Shown piece after piece: positions 25,578 to 36,845 of a stretch of DNA of 64,000 nucleotides (position 1 is its first letter; each line of letters opens with the position of its first letter). The stretch is taken from the NCBI GenBank assembly GCA_914767715.1, contig OU612066.1:18758283-18822282 (forward strand), in the 5' to 3' direction. Source of the stretch: Membranipora membranacea (lineage: Eukaryota; Bryozoa; Gymnolaemata; Cheilostomatida; Membraniporidae). The notes below the pieces were generated by a model. It was not told the DNA's origin, searched no databases, and saw only the letters and a list, made by a program, of their open reading frames with translations. A program made the translations under genes and the position numbers.

Positions 25578-28500
25578 CTTGAAATTGATCTTGTATTAGA
25601 CTGACTCCTAAGATACTCGATGTTTCCTTCAAACAGAACCGTAAATAATAACAGCGAGGAGTTGCTATGATTACATTCTCCCTGATTACAGTCAACTAGT
25701 TCTTGTCCATTTATTCAAAATAGAATGATCCACATATCACAAAGGTCAAATGGAGCTGCTCAAGACGAATGGCGAGATTTTCTTCACCAGATCCAGTGGA
25801 CTATTGGTAGTACCTTCTACCACTCAACTCTCACAGCCTGTGATCAATCCTTATTTTGTTTTAGTATGACATATCAACTAATGAAAGAAATGAGGCTGTT
25901 GTTTTAAAATACTGTAAACATGTAGAATGAGTAGGCCTAATAGCTAACCAAAAAGTGAATTCATAGTAAGGTAAGAGATCATAGGCCTGAGCAAAAAGAT
26001 ATTGTGTTACTCCTCATTATCTTGAAGTTAATTCCATTAGGAGGGCATTAGGCTGTGTTTTTCCTCCTCTCTGCTGAAGTGTCTGCGAAGGACAAGCTGA
26101 GGCACAGAGCCGGTGTCAGTGACAAAGTTCGTCCTTCCAGAGGCTGATTAACCTAGTTGATCTGTGTTGAATCCTTGGTTGGTTCATATCAAGTGACCTG
26201 ACTCGTCGTCTTTTGTAGGTGGTTGCACTTTAAGGACTATCAAATTTCCTGTGTTTTGGGCTTTGGCAACACCACCAGGCTTTGGCAAAGTAAGGAAATG
26301 TCGTAGACCTATATTATGGACCTAGTAAAGGTACTCATGTTGAGGTCAGCTATACATATATTTTATATGTCTTGATGAGATTTTTTTTTTCTCCCCACAA
26401 CAAAGCTTGTCAAGACAGGCTATCATCACGTCCCATGAACTCTAGCCAGCTGACCAGGAACATAATTACTTGTGATACCACTTGACCAGCATCTTCAACA
26501 GCCACAAAGTCACACTTCAGCAGTGTGTACTCATGTGTACTGAATAAAGGCTGTTATTTGTCCATGGTGGTTTGACCAGGGAGAATGGAGCGTTGACAAT
26601 CAATCTTCTTCAGCAGTCCTACTCTACTGGCAATTGTATTGGCGGGTCAGATTTAAGAGATAGATGAGAACTCCCTATACTCTGTGATTGAACCGAACAT
26701 CAATGCCATATATTTATGTGTAGAAATACTCACCCGTAGCTGGTCTCACAGCAGGTTCTGTAAGTGTGCACTCCTACAGCTATTGTGTGAACAACGAGAG
26801 TGAGTTCATTGGTGCGAATGTAGTGATGAAGTATCGACAGTGTGTAGCTGTTGAGAGCCTGTGGTCTACAAGACCCCGATCAAATCAAAGATAACTATCT
26901 CAGTGACTTTCCATGTTGAGAAGAACTTATGCTATCAGTATGATTGGATGAACACTGATGTAAAGATCTGTGATTGGCCAATATTCATTGCCTGTTTGTT
27001 AGTTGTGGGAAGGATCCATAGACACCTATTTCTATGGAACATTGAATTCCATATCTGGAATAGCACCATTAGCTTTCTTTTGCAAAACAAAGGGCTTGCA
27101 AAAATAGCCAGTCCCTAGTAGCAATCTAGAAATGCCCTAATCATCGACACTGTATGGGGTATAATTACTGTTTGCAATTTTGTAAACAAGACAATTTCTC
27201 AGGCTAATTTTTCATGCTACTAGGGACAGCCAATCAGAGAACTGTCAGATGGGTCCCTGTGTTTAGTGTCCTAACCGTATAACGCTATGATACTATTTCC
27301 ATTCTAAGAGAAGAATCTAATTCAGTGCTATGGAAGGATCAGATCATTTTATGACATATAATTTTGGTATCCAGGTATTCCGCCTATTAACAACTCTACC
27401 TACGGGACGTACCGTCTGATAACTAGCATACATTGAATTGTACTATTGAGTTCAGTGCTAGCATATTATGCCTACATTCTGAGATGTTCTGCCTTCAGAA
27501 TTGTACTTTTCCACGATTGGGTATCCAGATATTCTGCCTACTGACAACTCTGCCAACGGGATGTGCAACCTAATATCTAGGATATTACGCCTATGTTCTG
27601 AGATGTTATGCCTAACGGCAAGTCTGCCTATGTGATGTTAAGCCTAAAGCCCGAGACATTTTGCCAAAACCATTGTGTCTACTATATAGTCAGGGTACCA
27701 AGGCCCATTTTTGTCGTGTTTTGACTCATTGAAGGTAACCTTATGCCCGATACGTCATTGTGAAGCTGACAACCTGAGGATTCGGGATCTGCAGGCGCAT
27801 TTTTGCTATCCTGGTAAATTTACCGGCAATCAGGGGAGATAATCAAGAAAAGGCTAAAATCGGATTTTTATCACCCGATCACATTAAACCAAATATAGTC
27901 TCAAAGAGGTGTGTTGAAGCTCTATTTTCAGAATACCTTGAACAGACATGACCCTGCAAATCTGTAAAGTTTTATAATTCTCCCGGAAAGTGGGCGTGGT
28001 CTATGGTTGAGGATGCTGTGAAATTTGCGGTTTATATCGTTTAATGGAGTGCATCTTTTTTTTGGAGATGGTGACATATGATTTTTATTTGACAAAATGC
28101 AAGGTCTGAACCAAAGGCTCACAAAATTCCAGGCTTCTAGGTTGGAAATTGTTAGGTCTATAGGTGATTTTGTATCATCACCTCAATCAGGAGTTATCTC
28201 CCCCGGTTTGAATTTTCCAGTAAAATCGTGTTTTTTGACCTTCGATGGTCAATTCTCAAATTTTGAAATATTCAATCAAAGAGTTGGTCATAGTTTGCTT
28301 ATAAATTCTTTGTATAAGTTACCTGCAGGCTGAAATAAGGTCATTATTATCATTTTGGGTGTGAATTGAGAAAAATATGACTCAATTCCATACTGTAATA
28401 GACTAATCATGTTGTTCCGACTAAACCAATTTTTGCAAGTAGTTGTCCTGACTCAAAGTTGAGTAGCTTAGGCAGTTAGCACAAGTTGTAACCACTCAAC

Positions 28501-29099
28501 AAGCTTCATTCACATGCTATTCTTGACTTGAACATGCGCAGCTTGTTGTTCTGTGCAACTATTTTCAACAAGAAAGCGCAGGTCACTCCATATCGTCTCA
28601 TTTGCGGACCCCATTTGCAAGCCAATTTTATTGGGATGCATAGTTATCGAAACCCTGGCTCGATGGTTAGAGTCTCTATAGCCCAAGTTTGGTCCATTTG
28701 CCTGCATTCAGAGTTGCTCCCGATCCCGTGGAAGGGAGTGACTGGAATGCAGCCAATTAGATTAAACTTGATCTTGAGTCTTGGTAACTCTTTCTAGATC
28801 AGATACCTTGAATATAACCAAGCAAAGCACTAATTGCAATCTTTTAATTTATCTTCCGACGATAGAAAAGATGAAACCAGTTTCTTTACTTGAAATAATA
28901 TGCAGGCCATGAAGCAGTGGCACCACAAGCCTCCAGTTCACATTCTGTTTGTATTGCCAGTCAAAATCAAATAATATCGTTGTAGTGTGCAGTTTTGTGC
29001 AGTAGTAAGCAGTAGTATACAGTAGTATTGACATTTATCATGCCATGCCATAGACAGACTTCTCTCTCTCTTGCAGTCAGTCGATACGACTAGGACTAT
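25578..29099. other. Intergenic region upstream of IDH, no gene recognised
   Basis: Holds the IDH promoter, whose start I cannot place. Between about 27360 and 27660 there is a degenerate internally repetitive stretch with recurring phrases such as GGTATCCAG, ATTCTGCCTA, CAACTCTGCC and TTCTGAGATGTT. Reading frames at 26861-27118 and 28097-28333 resemble nothing I know and have no supporting splice or start context. Confidence 0.4.
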
Positions 29100-29100
29100 C

Positions 29101-29575
29101 TCATGGTTTTGGTTTTGGTTTGATGACAGATCTCCATGCAGCTCTGTTGCCTGCCGTGGTCTGCCAGGATTTCAGGTTGATCTGTTGATATTTCATGTTT
29201 CTTTTCACCACATCCTTGAATCTGAGTCTTGGTCGCCCTTGGTTTCTTCTTCCTTCACATAGCTGTGAGTACAGCAGCTGTCTCGGAAGCCGGTCATTCT
29301 CCATCCTTTGCACATGGCCTAACCATCTCAGGTTCTTCACTATAAGGATGTCCGCCATCCATGTTAGGTTTGCACGGCTTAGGATTTCATCATTGGTGTT
29401 CTTATCATACCATTTGATACCCATAATGTCCCTCAGCTGCCTCATCATGTAGGCATGTAGCTTTTTGACCCCTACCCTGTATATAGTCCAGGCTTCAGCT
29501 CCATAAAGGAGTGTCGACAGTACCACCGCTCTGTAGACTTTGCATTGGCCCTGATAGAGTTGATATAACTGAGGG
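29101..29575 (-). pseudogene. Non-LTR retrotransposon fragment, C-terminal end of reverse-transcriptase ORF
   Basis: A continuous minus-strand frame reads QCKVYRAVVLSTLLYGAEAW, then MRQLRDIMGIKWYDK, LRWLGHVQRM, NQGRPRLRFKDVVKRNMK and AWRSVI, ending with a short Lys-Pro repeat and a stop. The LLYGAEAWT, RWLGHVxRM and RGRPxxRxKD wording is the conserved tail of many animal LINE endonuclease/reverse-transcriptase proteins. The polymerase core and endonuclease are absent, so this is a 5'-truncated copy. The 3' side carries a CCAAAA-type short repeat (near 29102-29119) that may be the element's tail. It lies in the intergenic region upstream of IDH. Confidence 0.82.
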
Positions 29576-30567
29576 CAGTGTAGAACTCAAAGGTAAAAGT
29601 TCCTGAATAAAATAGAGGACCAATCAGCACTTTAAAAAACACAACCCATGCTGTTGGTCTTTGTCTTTGGTTTGAGAAAAAAATTTAAACAAGGGATTGC
29701 CGATGGGCCATTCTGCTGTAGAAGAAGCAGAGAATATGAGGCATGAAGATAACAGATCCATGGTCATGGACAGATAGTAATTCCATAATTGATATTATTT
29801 TCTATTCCTCACAGCATTCAAAATATATATATTACATTTCAATACATCTTCTCAATTGGTTATATAGAAAATCAATCAACTACAACCTGAGAACTCTAAC
29901 TTCCATTATGTGTTGGCAAAGCTCGTCACATGGTTTAAAGCAGCGTGAAAGCGACACAGTCTGCAAACTCCTCTATTCTATCGTATTCTTTTTTGGCACT
30001 AGTGAGCCATTCATCCCAACCTGCTGTGTGCTTTCAGTTGCACGTAGTACACATATCCCCTTCTGCTTCTTGAAAGAAAGAAGCCAGTCACAACCGGCAA
30101 GGGAGTCAGGATTGGTTTGATGGTTCACTGAGTGCTTGCACACAGTGGAAAGATTCCCCTTTGCCTCTGCGTAAAAAAACAACAGCGAAAAAGGTTATAG
30201 ATAGGGTATCCACTCCACACAAGCCACATGTGCTTAAGGGGGCATATTAAATAGAACCGCCAAATAAGACCTGGTGTATGGAAATAAAGAAGGGGATAAC
30301 CAAATTCTTGGTGGTTTTGGAACAGCATGAGGAATAAGCTGCCAATTTTCGATCTGTGCCGAAGATTGATCATGGTCGTATCGTCTGTTTTTTCTCTCTC
30401 AACCTTGAGATCATGGTTACTCACTGCTGCCTGACTGAAATCCTACTGTGATTCTTCTGTATACAATCACATCAGTTCAGTGTAGTGTCCAGATTATTTT
30501 ATCTTGTCAGATTTTTCAGCGTTGAGATGTTTCTTTCTTATCTTTTTGACCACCTTTTTTAACAGGG

Positions 30568-31109
30568 GTGACTGTAAATTGCTGAACAGGCTGAACAGAC
30601 TGAGCAAAATTTCTCAGACTACTATTTGTTTGATTCTTTACATGATTGGCTAATTTTGCATAAGCATGGACAATTCTTTATATTCTTCTCATTAAATTAT
30701 TTATTTTAAGTTTGCAATCACCTTGGTTTCTTTCAATTTTATTCACAGCAATTTTTCGGCATTACACGACTAGTGAATGGATGGAAAGTAGCCCCCCCCC
30801 CCCCCCCCCCCTATAAACAAAGCTTGTTAAGACTGGCTAGATGTTAGGTTGAGCTGGATAATGTTTCTGGTATCCAATTTCCAGAACACCATCAAATTTT
30901 GTCATAATTGGCACATTGATTGCTTCATTTGCTTGCCCTAAATTGGTTATATTAGGTGCCAACAGGAACTTAGTGACTCATCAAATCATTTGGTTATGAG
31001 GAATGTGTTTGAGAAGTGATAGTCAGCCAGAGAAATGATAACAAATAATAATTTTAGTCTGAGAAATTCTGTTCAGTCCGTTCAGTCTGTTCAGCAATTT
31101 ACAGTTACC
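30568..31109. mobile_element. Foldback/MITE-like element with about 70-bp terminal inverted repeats
   Basis: The left end begins GGTGACTGTAAATTGCTGAA and the right end reads, inverted, GGTAACTGTAAATTGCTGAA. Similarity continues for about 70 nt, including CTGAACAGACTGA and TTTCTCAGACTA. The interior is non-coding and includes a 20-C run at 30792-30811. I could not define a target-site duplication with confidence. Confidence 0.75.
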
Positions 31110-32065
31110 GATTTAACCATAAGGCCACGTGACTTTGATAAAGCCTGTGATTTTTGGGTGGGGGTGGCATATCATAAGGCCCCTGATAAAATTATCAATA
31201 TTTAGATTAACTGGTTTGGCCTAGGCTCTATATTGAAATTACTACACATAATTCTAATATTGATAGAAATTGTTTGGAACTCGCAACCACAATTAACTTT
31301 TTCATTAATTGCCAATATATAAGCTGTCATATCATAAGACCACTGATAAAACCATCAATATGTACATGTATTCAATCATTGACATTATTGTGAGCAATGA
31401 ACTAGTTCATTGATGTGAGCACAACAAAAATATATGATAAAACAAATCAAGTGAAATTATTAAAAATATCACAGAGTAAAGATAAGTATAGTCACAGTAA
31501 GTATATCCTTACTCTGTGAAAATATTATCGAATGAAGGGCTGATCTTTTGAGTGCTTGTTTATCTGTAGTAAGGTAGAGATGGGGTTCCCTGTTTATTTT
31601 ACAGAAGATTGAAGATTGGGAGTTTTAAAGTTGAAGAAAAGATTTGGTCAGTTTGAATGGAATCTGAAGAAAAGATTTCACATTTTGAAGCAAACTTGAA
31701 GAAAAGATCACCTCCGTTTACTTTTAAACCTTCGCCCAATGATGGATTTAGGTTTAGTTATATATTTTTCATTGTGATCAGGCAAAAAACATGAATTTTG
31801 AACCTTCCTCAAACCTCATGTGTACTAAATCTGCCAAATCTCCTGAAAAAAGTGACCCACTAGTCAAATGGTTAATTTGAAGAATTTTGAAGATATCGGT
31901 TTTAAAATTGAAGATTGCTCTATTTTTCTCAGAAAAAACTAATTAAAGACAGCTTTGTGTGCAGGGACCCCCAGCGATGGCATGGATGATTGTCATTGGA
32001 TGAAACTTGAGCTACGAAATAAAAGCTGGAGGTGTATGTATATACAGTTAATCAAGTTCATGTTT
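31110..32065. other. Intergenic, AT-rich, with minor repeats
   Basis: No gene seen. Two related segments containing CATATCATAAG and CTGATAAAA..ATCAATAT occur at about 31169-31205 and 31328-31362. A small inverted repeat (CACAGAGTAA at 31470-31479 and TTACTCTGTG at 31509-31518) flanks a short AT-rich loop; a similar ATATCCTTACTCTGTG occurs in an IDH intron near 22357. Confidence 0.45.
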
Positions 32066-32245
32066 GGCCAAATGCACCCTTACCATAAAAGAGAAAATGA
32101 CACACATCTTCGCATCTTGTTAAAAAAAATATAAAGAAATCCAGCAGTATTCTGTAACAACTGATGTTCCAGCTAGCACACATAGAAAAGCCCAATTGTT
32201 GCTCTTTTGTAATAAGGTTAGAAGGTAACCTAAACTTGACATAAT
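32066..32245. repeat. Degenerate copy of the interior of the 56.7-58.2 kb hAT-like element
   Basis: The segment from TTTGGCCAAATGCACCCTTA through AGCACACATAGAAAAG, CAATTGTTGCTCT and ATAATAGCATGAATACG aligns with 56721-56740 plus 56958-57170. It lacks the roughly 210-bp SINE found at 56747-56957. It thus serves as an 'empty site' relative of that copy. Termini are not recognisable here. Confidence 0.65.
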
Positions 32246-33888
32246 AGCATGAATACGATAGAGGTCCTTGCATTATTGGTAGGGATTATGAAGGGATTAT
32301 ATATTGACACTATTGTTTATGTCGGGAAATCATCAGTGGCATTGTGACTAGATGGTCAGCCTACAGCTGGGCATTTAACACATACCTTTGGTATAGATTC
32401 GTCCACTATAAAAACGCATACTTTGCATCCACCAAGAAAATCAAACATTAATATTAAAAACTACATAGAGATTCCTTATCTGGTCCTCAGAACAGGCCCA
32501 TACGCTGGCCGACTTCACAGGTCTTGGAGGTTGATATACTTTCTGCAGCTGGCAGACCTGTCAAAAAAATATCGTAGGACCTATAATTGTATACCGATTA
32601 ACATAAATGACCTTGGCAGTATCAATATTCAATTTAAAATGGGGATGTAACGGCATATCCCGTGTCTCAACTAATAGTTAAACGACTTTGCACCTTGAAG
32701 AAAAATCTTGTTTTTGCTTTGGATCCCTCATGTTTTTGCTATTTTAAAGACTGAAAATGTTTCATATTTCACAAAAGACCGCCTGTGCGTGTTTTTGCTT
32801 CCATTGGCAGTTGGAGAACTCCATTCCTGTAAATTGTAAATAGTGTCCTATATTTGAATCAAGCACCCGATTCAGTTTGGTAACAGGTAGCAGAATACAC
32901 AATTGTTGACCTTTACTGGGATTGGATTTTCCAAAAAAAAGGGGAGATATGATGGCATCAATTCAGAAATAAGTGCAGGATACACCATTCCATTGGTTGG
33001 TCTAGACAAGGGTTGCTATCACTGTGACCAAAGTCCGAAATTGACTCATCTCTTGCTGTCACTGCTGAGGTGTGTACTACTCATCAAAAGTCATTTAAGT
33101 GGACTTTTTTGTCCACCTGTCGGTGTCTAGTTTTAAACCTTCAAGGATGTTATGCGGTTGATCCCACTGCTGTAGTTTTATGTACCTGTCTGCTTGACAC
33201 AAGCAAGAAGAGTTAATCTGAGAGCAACAAAAAGATAAGCCACATATTAGTATTACTCTTTACATTCAAGCCACACCCACAGCAATACCATTATTCCAAT
33301 TGAGTAATGCTTATTAATTGACAGTCTATGAACTAGAGTTGTCCCCTCTTTGTGTGTAGACGAGGTGAGACGTTTGAATTATTTTACATGCAGGTATAAA
33401 AAATATTATGTCGTAGTCCGGGCAAATAGCGAAGCCGAGAGATGACACAGAATTCTATTTCCAGTGGAGAAAATAAAAAATTCGGTGTGCCATCGTTCGT
33501 CTTCCGTAGAGGACAGTAGCTCCTGTGGACGATATTTTCCTTATTGTGAATGACCATGTAAAAGTTTTCCGTGTGGCTCCATCTCCTCTCCAAGTCTTTC
33601 TCTAATCGGATGCCTGTATCAACCATAGCAAGAAACACGGAGCGATATATATTTCAGGTGAGATCCTAGATCAGGTCTCAAAATTCCTGCCCCCACATTG
33701 TTCACGTCAGATAGGTTCTGTTTGCCTCAAACCTGAACCGTCCCATGTTCATTGATCGTTATGTGCTGGTGTGGACGCTGTACCGCCAGGTAGTGATCAG
33801 TTACTACTTACTAGACTTTACTTCACGCGGATGAGTCCCTTATCATCTCAAAAGTATACTGAGAAACCAATCCCTTCAACATCATTGA
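32246..33888. other. Intergenic, no gene recognised
   Basis: Short chance reading frames only. I see no splice-supported exon, RNA gene or clear repeat apart from a loose match near 33340 to a phrase found at 2290 and 18925. Confidence 0.4.
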
Positions 33889-33942
33889 CATATTGATATC
33901 AAGATAATATCTTGATATCAATATGCCATAATATTATTATGG
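33889..33942. repeat. Two abutting perfect palindromes
   Basis: 33889-33925 is an 18-bp arm, CATATTGATATCAAGATA, one base, then the exact inverse arm. 33926-33942 is CCATAATA, T, TATTATGG. Together they form a double cruciform-capable AT-rich site, perhaps the footprint of a foldback element. Confidence 0.9.
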
Positions 33943-34725
33943 CAGTTCTGTTCCCTCCACTTTTAGAAGCGAATGTTCATGGGAATTGGTCCGTTACTGC
34001 ATGCCTGCTTCATCTGTCCAATTTAGGTGTTTTCTTGAACATGCTTTGCTTGGTTAGACGACAGAGTCACAACAGGTCACAGCACTCTTGCAGTGGACAT
34101 TCCATGCAGAGATTTTACTTTGATAGTTTATACATAGTGGATGGCTAGTGGACTGTTATTTTATGTGTATTATTTAGGAACCTAAGTTACTTCTTGGTTA
34201 TAGCACAGCCAGCCCTTAAAAGCGTTCGGGATGGCGATCGCGGCAGTAGGCGGTCGTTAAGGGGGTGGGAACTTGAAACTCATTAAAATAATAAACCCTA
34301 TCTCAAGATTCAAAATCATAATCCTGAATAATTAATTTTGTAGTATATATTATCTTACCACATTCACTCAGAAGCCCAGCAGACACTCCAACAGGGACAA
34401 AAATCCCTATGTCATATCTATATGAACGTTTACCACTACGTCCTTGATTTTAACTAACTAATATTAATCGCCAATTTTGAAGGCAAATGTCAATATCGAG
34501 CTGGAATGCTACACATACACGATAATACAAGAGTTAGTCAATACAAACCGTTGTTCTTCCAGGCTATTTAGAGGTAAAAACATGAATATTTATATTACTG
34601 TGTAAAAATTATAATGTATTATAATGCTGATGAGATGAGTGGAGCCGAGAGCAGATACTGCTCAAAAGATTTTTTTTGGCAGGGCTATTTGAAAATGCAA
34701 AGGCTGGCTGGGTGATTATGACAAT

Positions 34726-35573
34726 TTAACGTGATATATCGCCTTTTCAGTTTCTCAGGAACTACTTGTCCCATCTCAAAAATTCTTTCACTGACACGTT
34801 GCTAGTAGTCTGACTTATTTTTAATATCCCAAATCTTTTTAAACCGCATGTTTATAACTTGATTAATTGTACATTAACTAAAATACATTGAAAACATATA
34901 GGCAGCAATGGGCAAAATGATGCAGTAAATTACGTTATGCAAAAGCGTGATGAAAATCTGTGCAGTATTACATGCAAAGCACATTGTGTACAACAATGGA
35001 TCACCTTTTTTGGGTGATTGTTTAGCATTGAGAGACAAATGTTTATGCTCACAACTTCTCTACTATCGAATTTATCATCAAACGCCACGATCAAAACCTC
35101 GGAAATACCCTCTAGTGTGTATAACATGTTCTTTAACCTATTTTCAGTTTTTTGGCTGGAAAGGAGTGCATGTTTTGGACCAAATAAATCTAGTTTTTTT
35201 TCCACAAAAATCCAAATATCTCAAGATGTAAAGTTATAATCAATAATCGCTTGGGGTCACATGTAATGAGGGGTCAGAAATGTCCCTTTTATTAATTGCA
35301 AAAATCAAGTTTAAGTCTCGAAGACAGGAGGCCTAAAATGTCACTCCTCCAGTTAGTGCCATGCCTCTTCTATATGGTGAAAGCAAAAACTAATCAAATA
35401 CCTCAATAGCAAGGCACAAAGGGCTCAATTTAAAAAGGGCACTTTTTGCTCCAAAATGAACTTTCAGTGGTCACTGCTGCGACTCAACGTCAAATATTTG
35501 GGAGGTTTCAACTGTGAAATTAACTATTAGACATGATCCCAATACAATATTAAAAAGCGATATATCACGTTAA
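34726..35573. mobile_element. TTAA-flanked inverted-repeat element, 840 bp, non-autonomous
   Basis: TTAA at 34726-34729 and again at 35570-35573 flank an element whose ends are CGTGATATATCGC in opposite orientation (13 bp perfect, followed by a T-rich partial match). TTAA duplication is characteristic of piggyBac-type transposition, although the termini do not start with the usual CCY of that superfamily. The interior has no transposase frame I can recognise, so this would be a MITE mobilised in trans. Confidence 0.7.
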
Positions 35574-36633
35574 TGCTCACGTGCTAAGCCCCTGGCCCTT
35601 ATAGGCTTATATTGAACTAGGATGCAGGGGGGGCCGAACCTTGTTACTAACGGGATTACGCCCATAGCACCTGATGTGTTGTCACAATTTCCACATAAAT
35701 ATATGCTGTAATGAGAGGGGAAAGTGGTTGACGAATAACCAAGGTTGGGAGTTTAAGACACCCTGGTATAGTGCCAGCAACAACCTTGAAACAGGGAGGG
35801 TGGAATCCATGCCATTTTTTACCACTGGGTCCTTTCATGAAAAGTTGTGCACATATGTTGACATTTACAGGGAAAATGTTGTGCCTTAAAAATCCAACTA
35901 TAATATTAGTAGTTCAGCTCACCTCGTGATTAGCCTGTGTCGATCCTTCTGCTTTAAATCTAACTTTTTGCCATTATGCATTGGTAAATGTCCAAATAAA
36001 ACACACAACTATGCTGAAGAAAAGCGGACTACTATACACGATAATCATCTCTACATAGGTATGTTTGCTCAAATTAATCTAAATCCAAAATAATAGAGAT
36101 CTTCACATCTACTATTGGTGCAGTATGAAAAATAACTAAAATGGGTCAACAATGATCACATTTAGTTTAAAATTTCTCAATTTCAGACAGGAGGGGAGTT
36201 TACGTCATTTTCCAGCATGGAATTGCCGGTTCCTTTTAGCCTCTGATAAGGCGAGGGCAACACCAACGAATATTGTGGTCAATATGGAAATTCATTACCA
36301 AGCTATCTTCATTGATACTATAAAAGAAGCATGAGATTGGGGCCTAGTCTGGATTCAAGATGTGGCGGATTTGATTGTGATTTTGTCTACTCCTGTGCAT
36401 TTCTGAATAGTCCATGTAGGAACACTTGTGGGAACACTTGGCTCAATACACCAGGCCTCACAAGACTTGCATGGAAACAGTGCATCAATCTAGCCACGTA
36501 GTTCCTCGACAAAACTGACCAACTAGATACAGAAGCCTACAGATCAAGCTGCTCTATTTATATAATCCGTGAGCACAAATTTCACAATCACATAATAATC
36601 AATGAAGGTCAAGTTTGCAATCGATATTTCACA
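35574..36633. other. Intergenic downstream of eEF1A, no gene recognised
   Basis: AT-rich with only chance reading frames. The end nearest 36634 should be the 3' flank of eEF1A. Confidence 0.4.
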
Positions 36634-36639
36634 TTTATT
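36634..36639 (-). terminator. Polyadenylation signal for eEF1A
   Basis: AATAAA on the minus strand about 210 nt after the eEF1A stop codon, a suitable position for a short 3'UTR. Confidence 0.5.
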
Positions 36640-36845
36640 TTTTAAAAAGCACGAACTCTTCATGCACGTATCCGACGAAATTCTTTCCTGTGATATATTG
36701 ACCTAAGCAGCCACAAAGTCAATGATCTTTGTATAACATTTGAAGCAGTACAGATTAAAAATAAATATGTGACCTTCATACTTATTTCAGCGTTCAGCAC
36801 ATCCTTTTTTGTGTACTGATGGCCACGCTGGTAAAATAGTTCGTT

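Noticed and set aside
29743-30424. Reading frames of 125 and 99 codons on opposite strands
   Set aside because: Composition is AT-driven (Ile, Tyr, Ser, Phe-rich), no family resemblance, no start or splice support.
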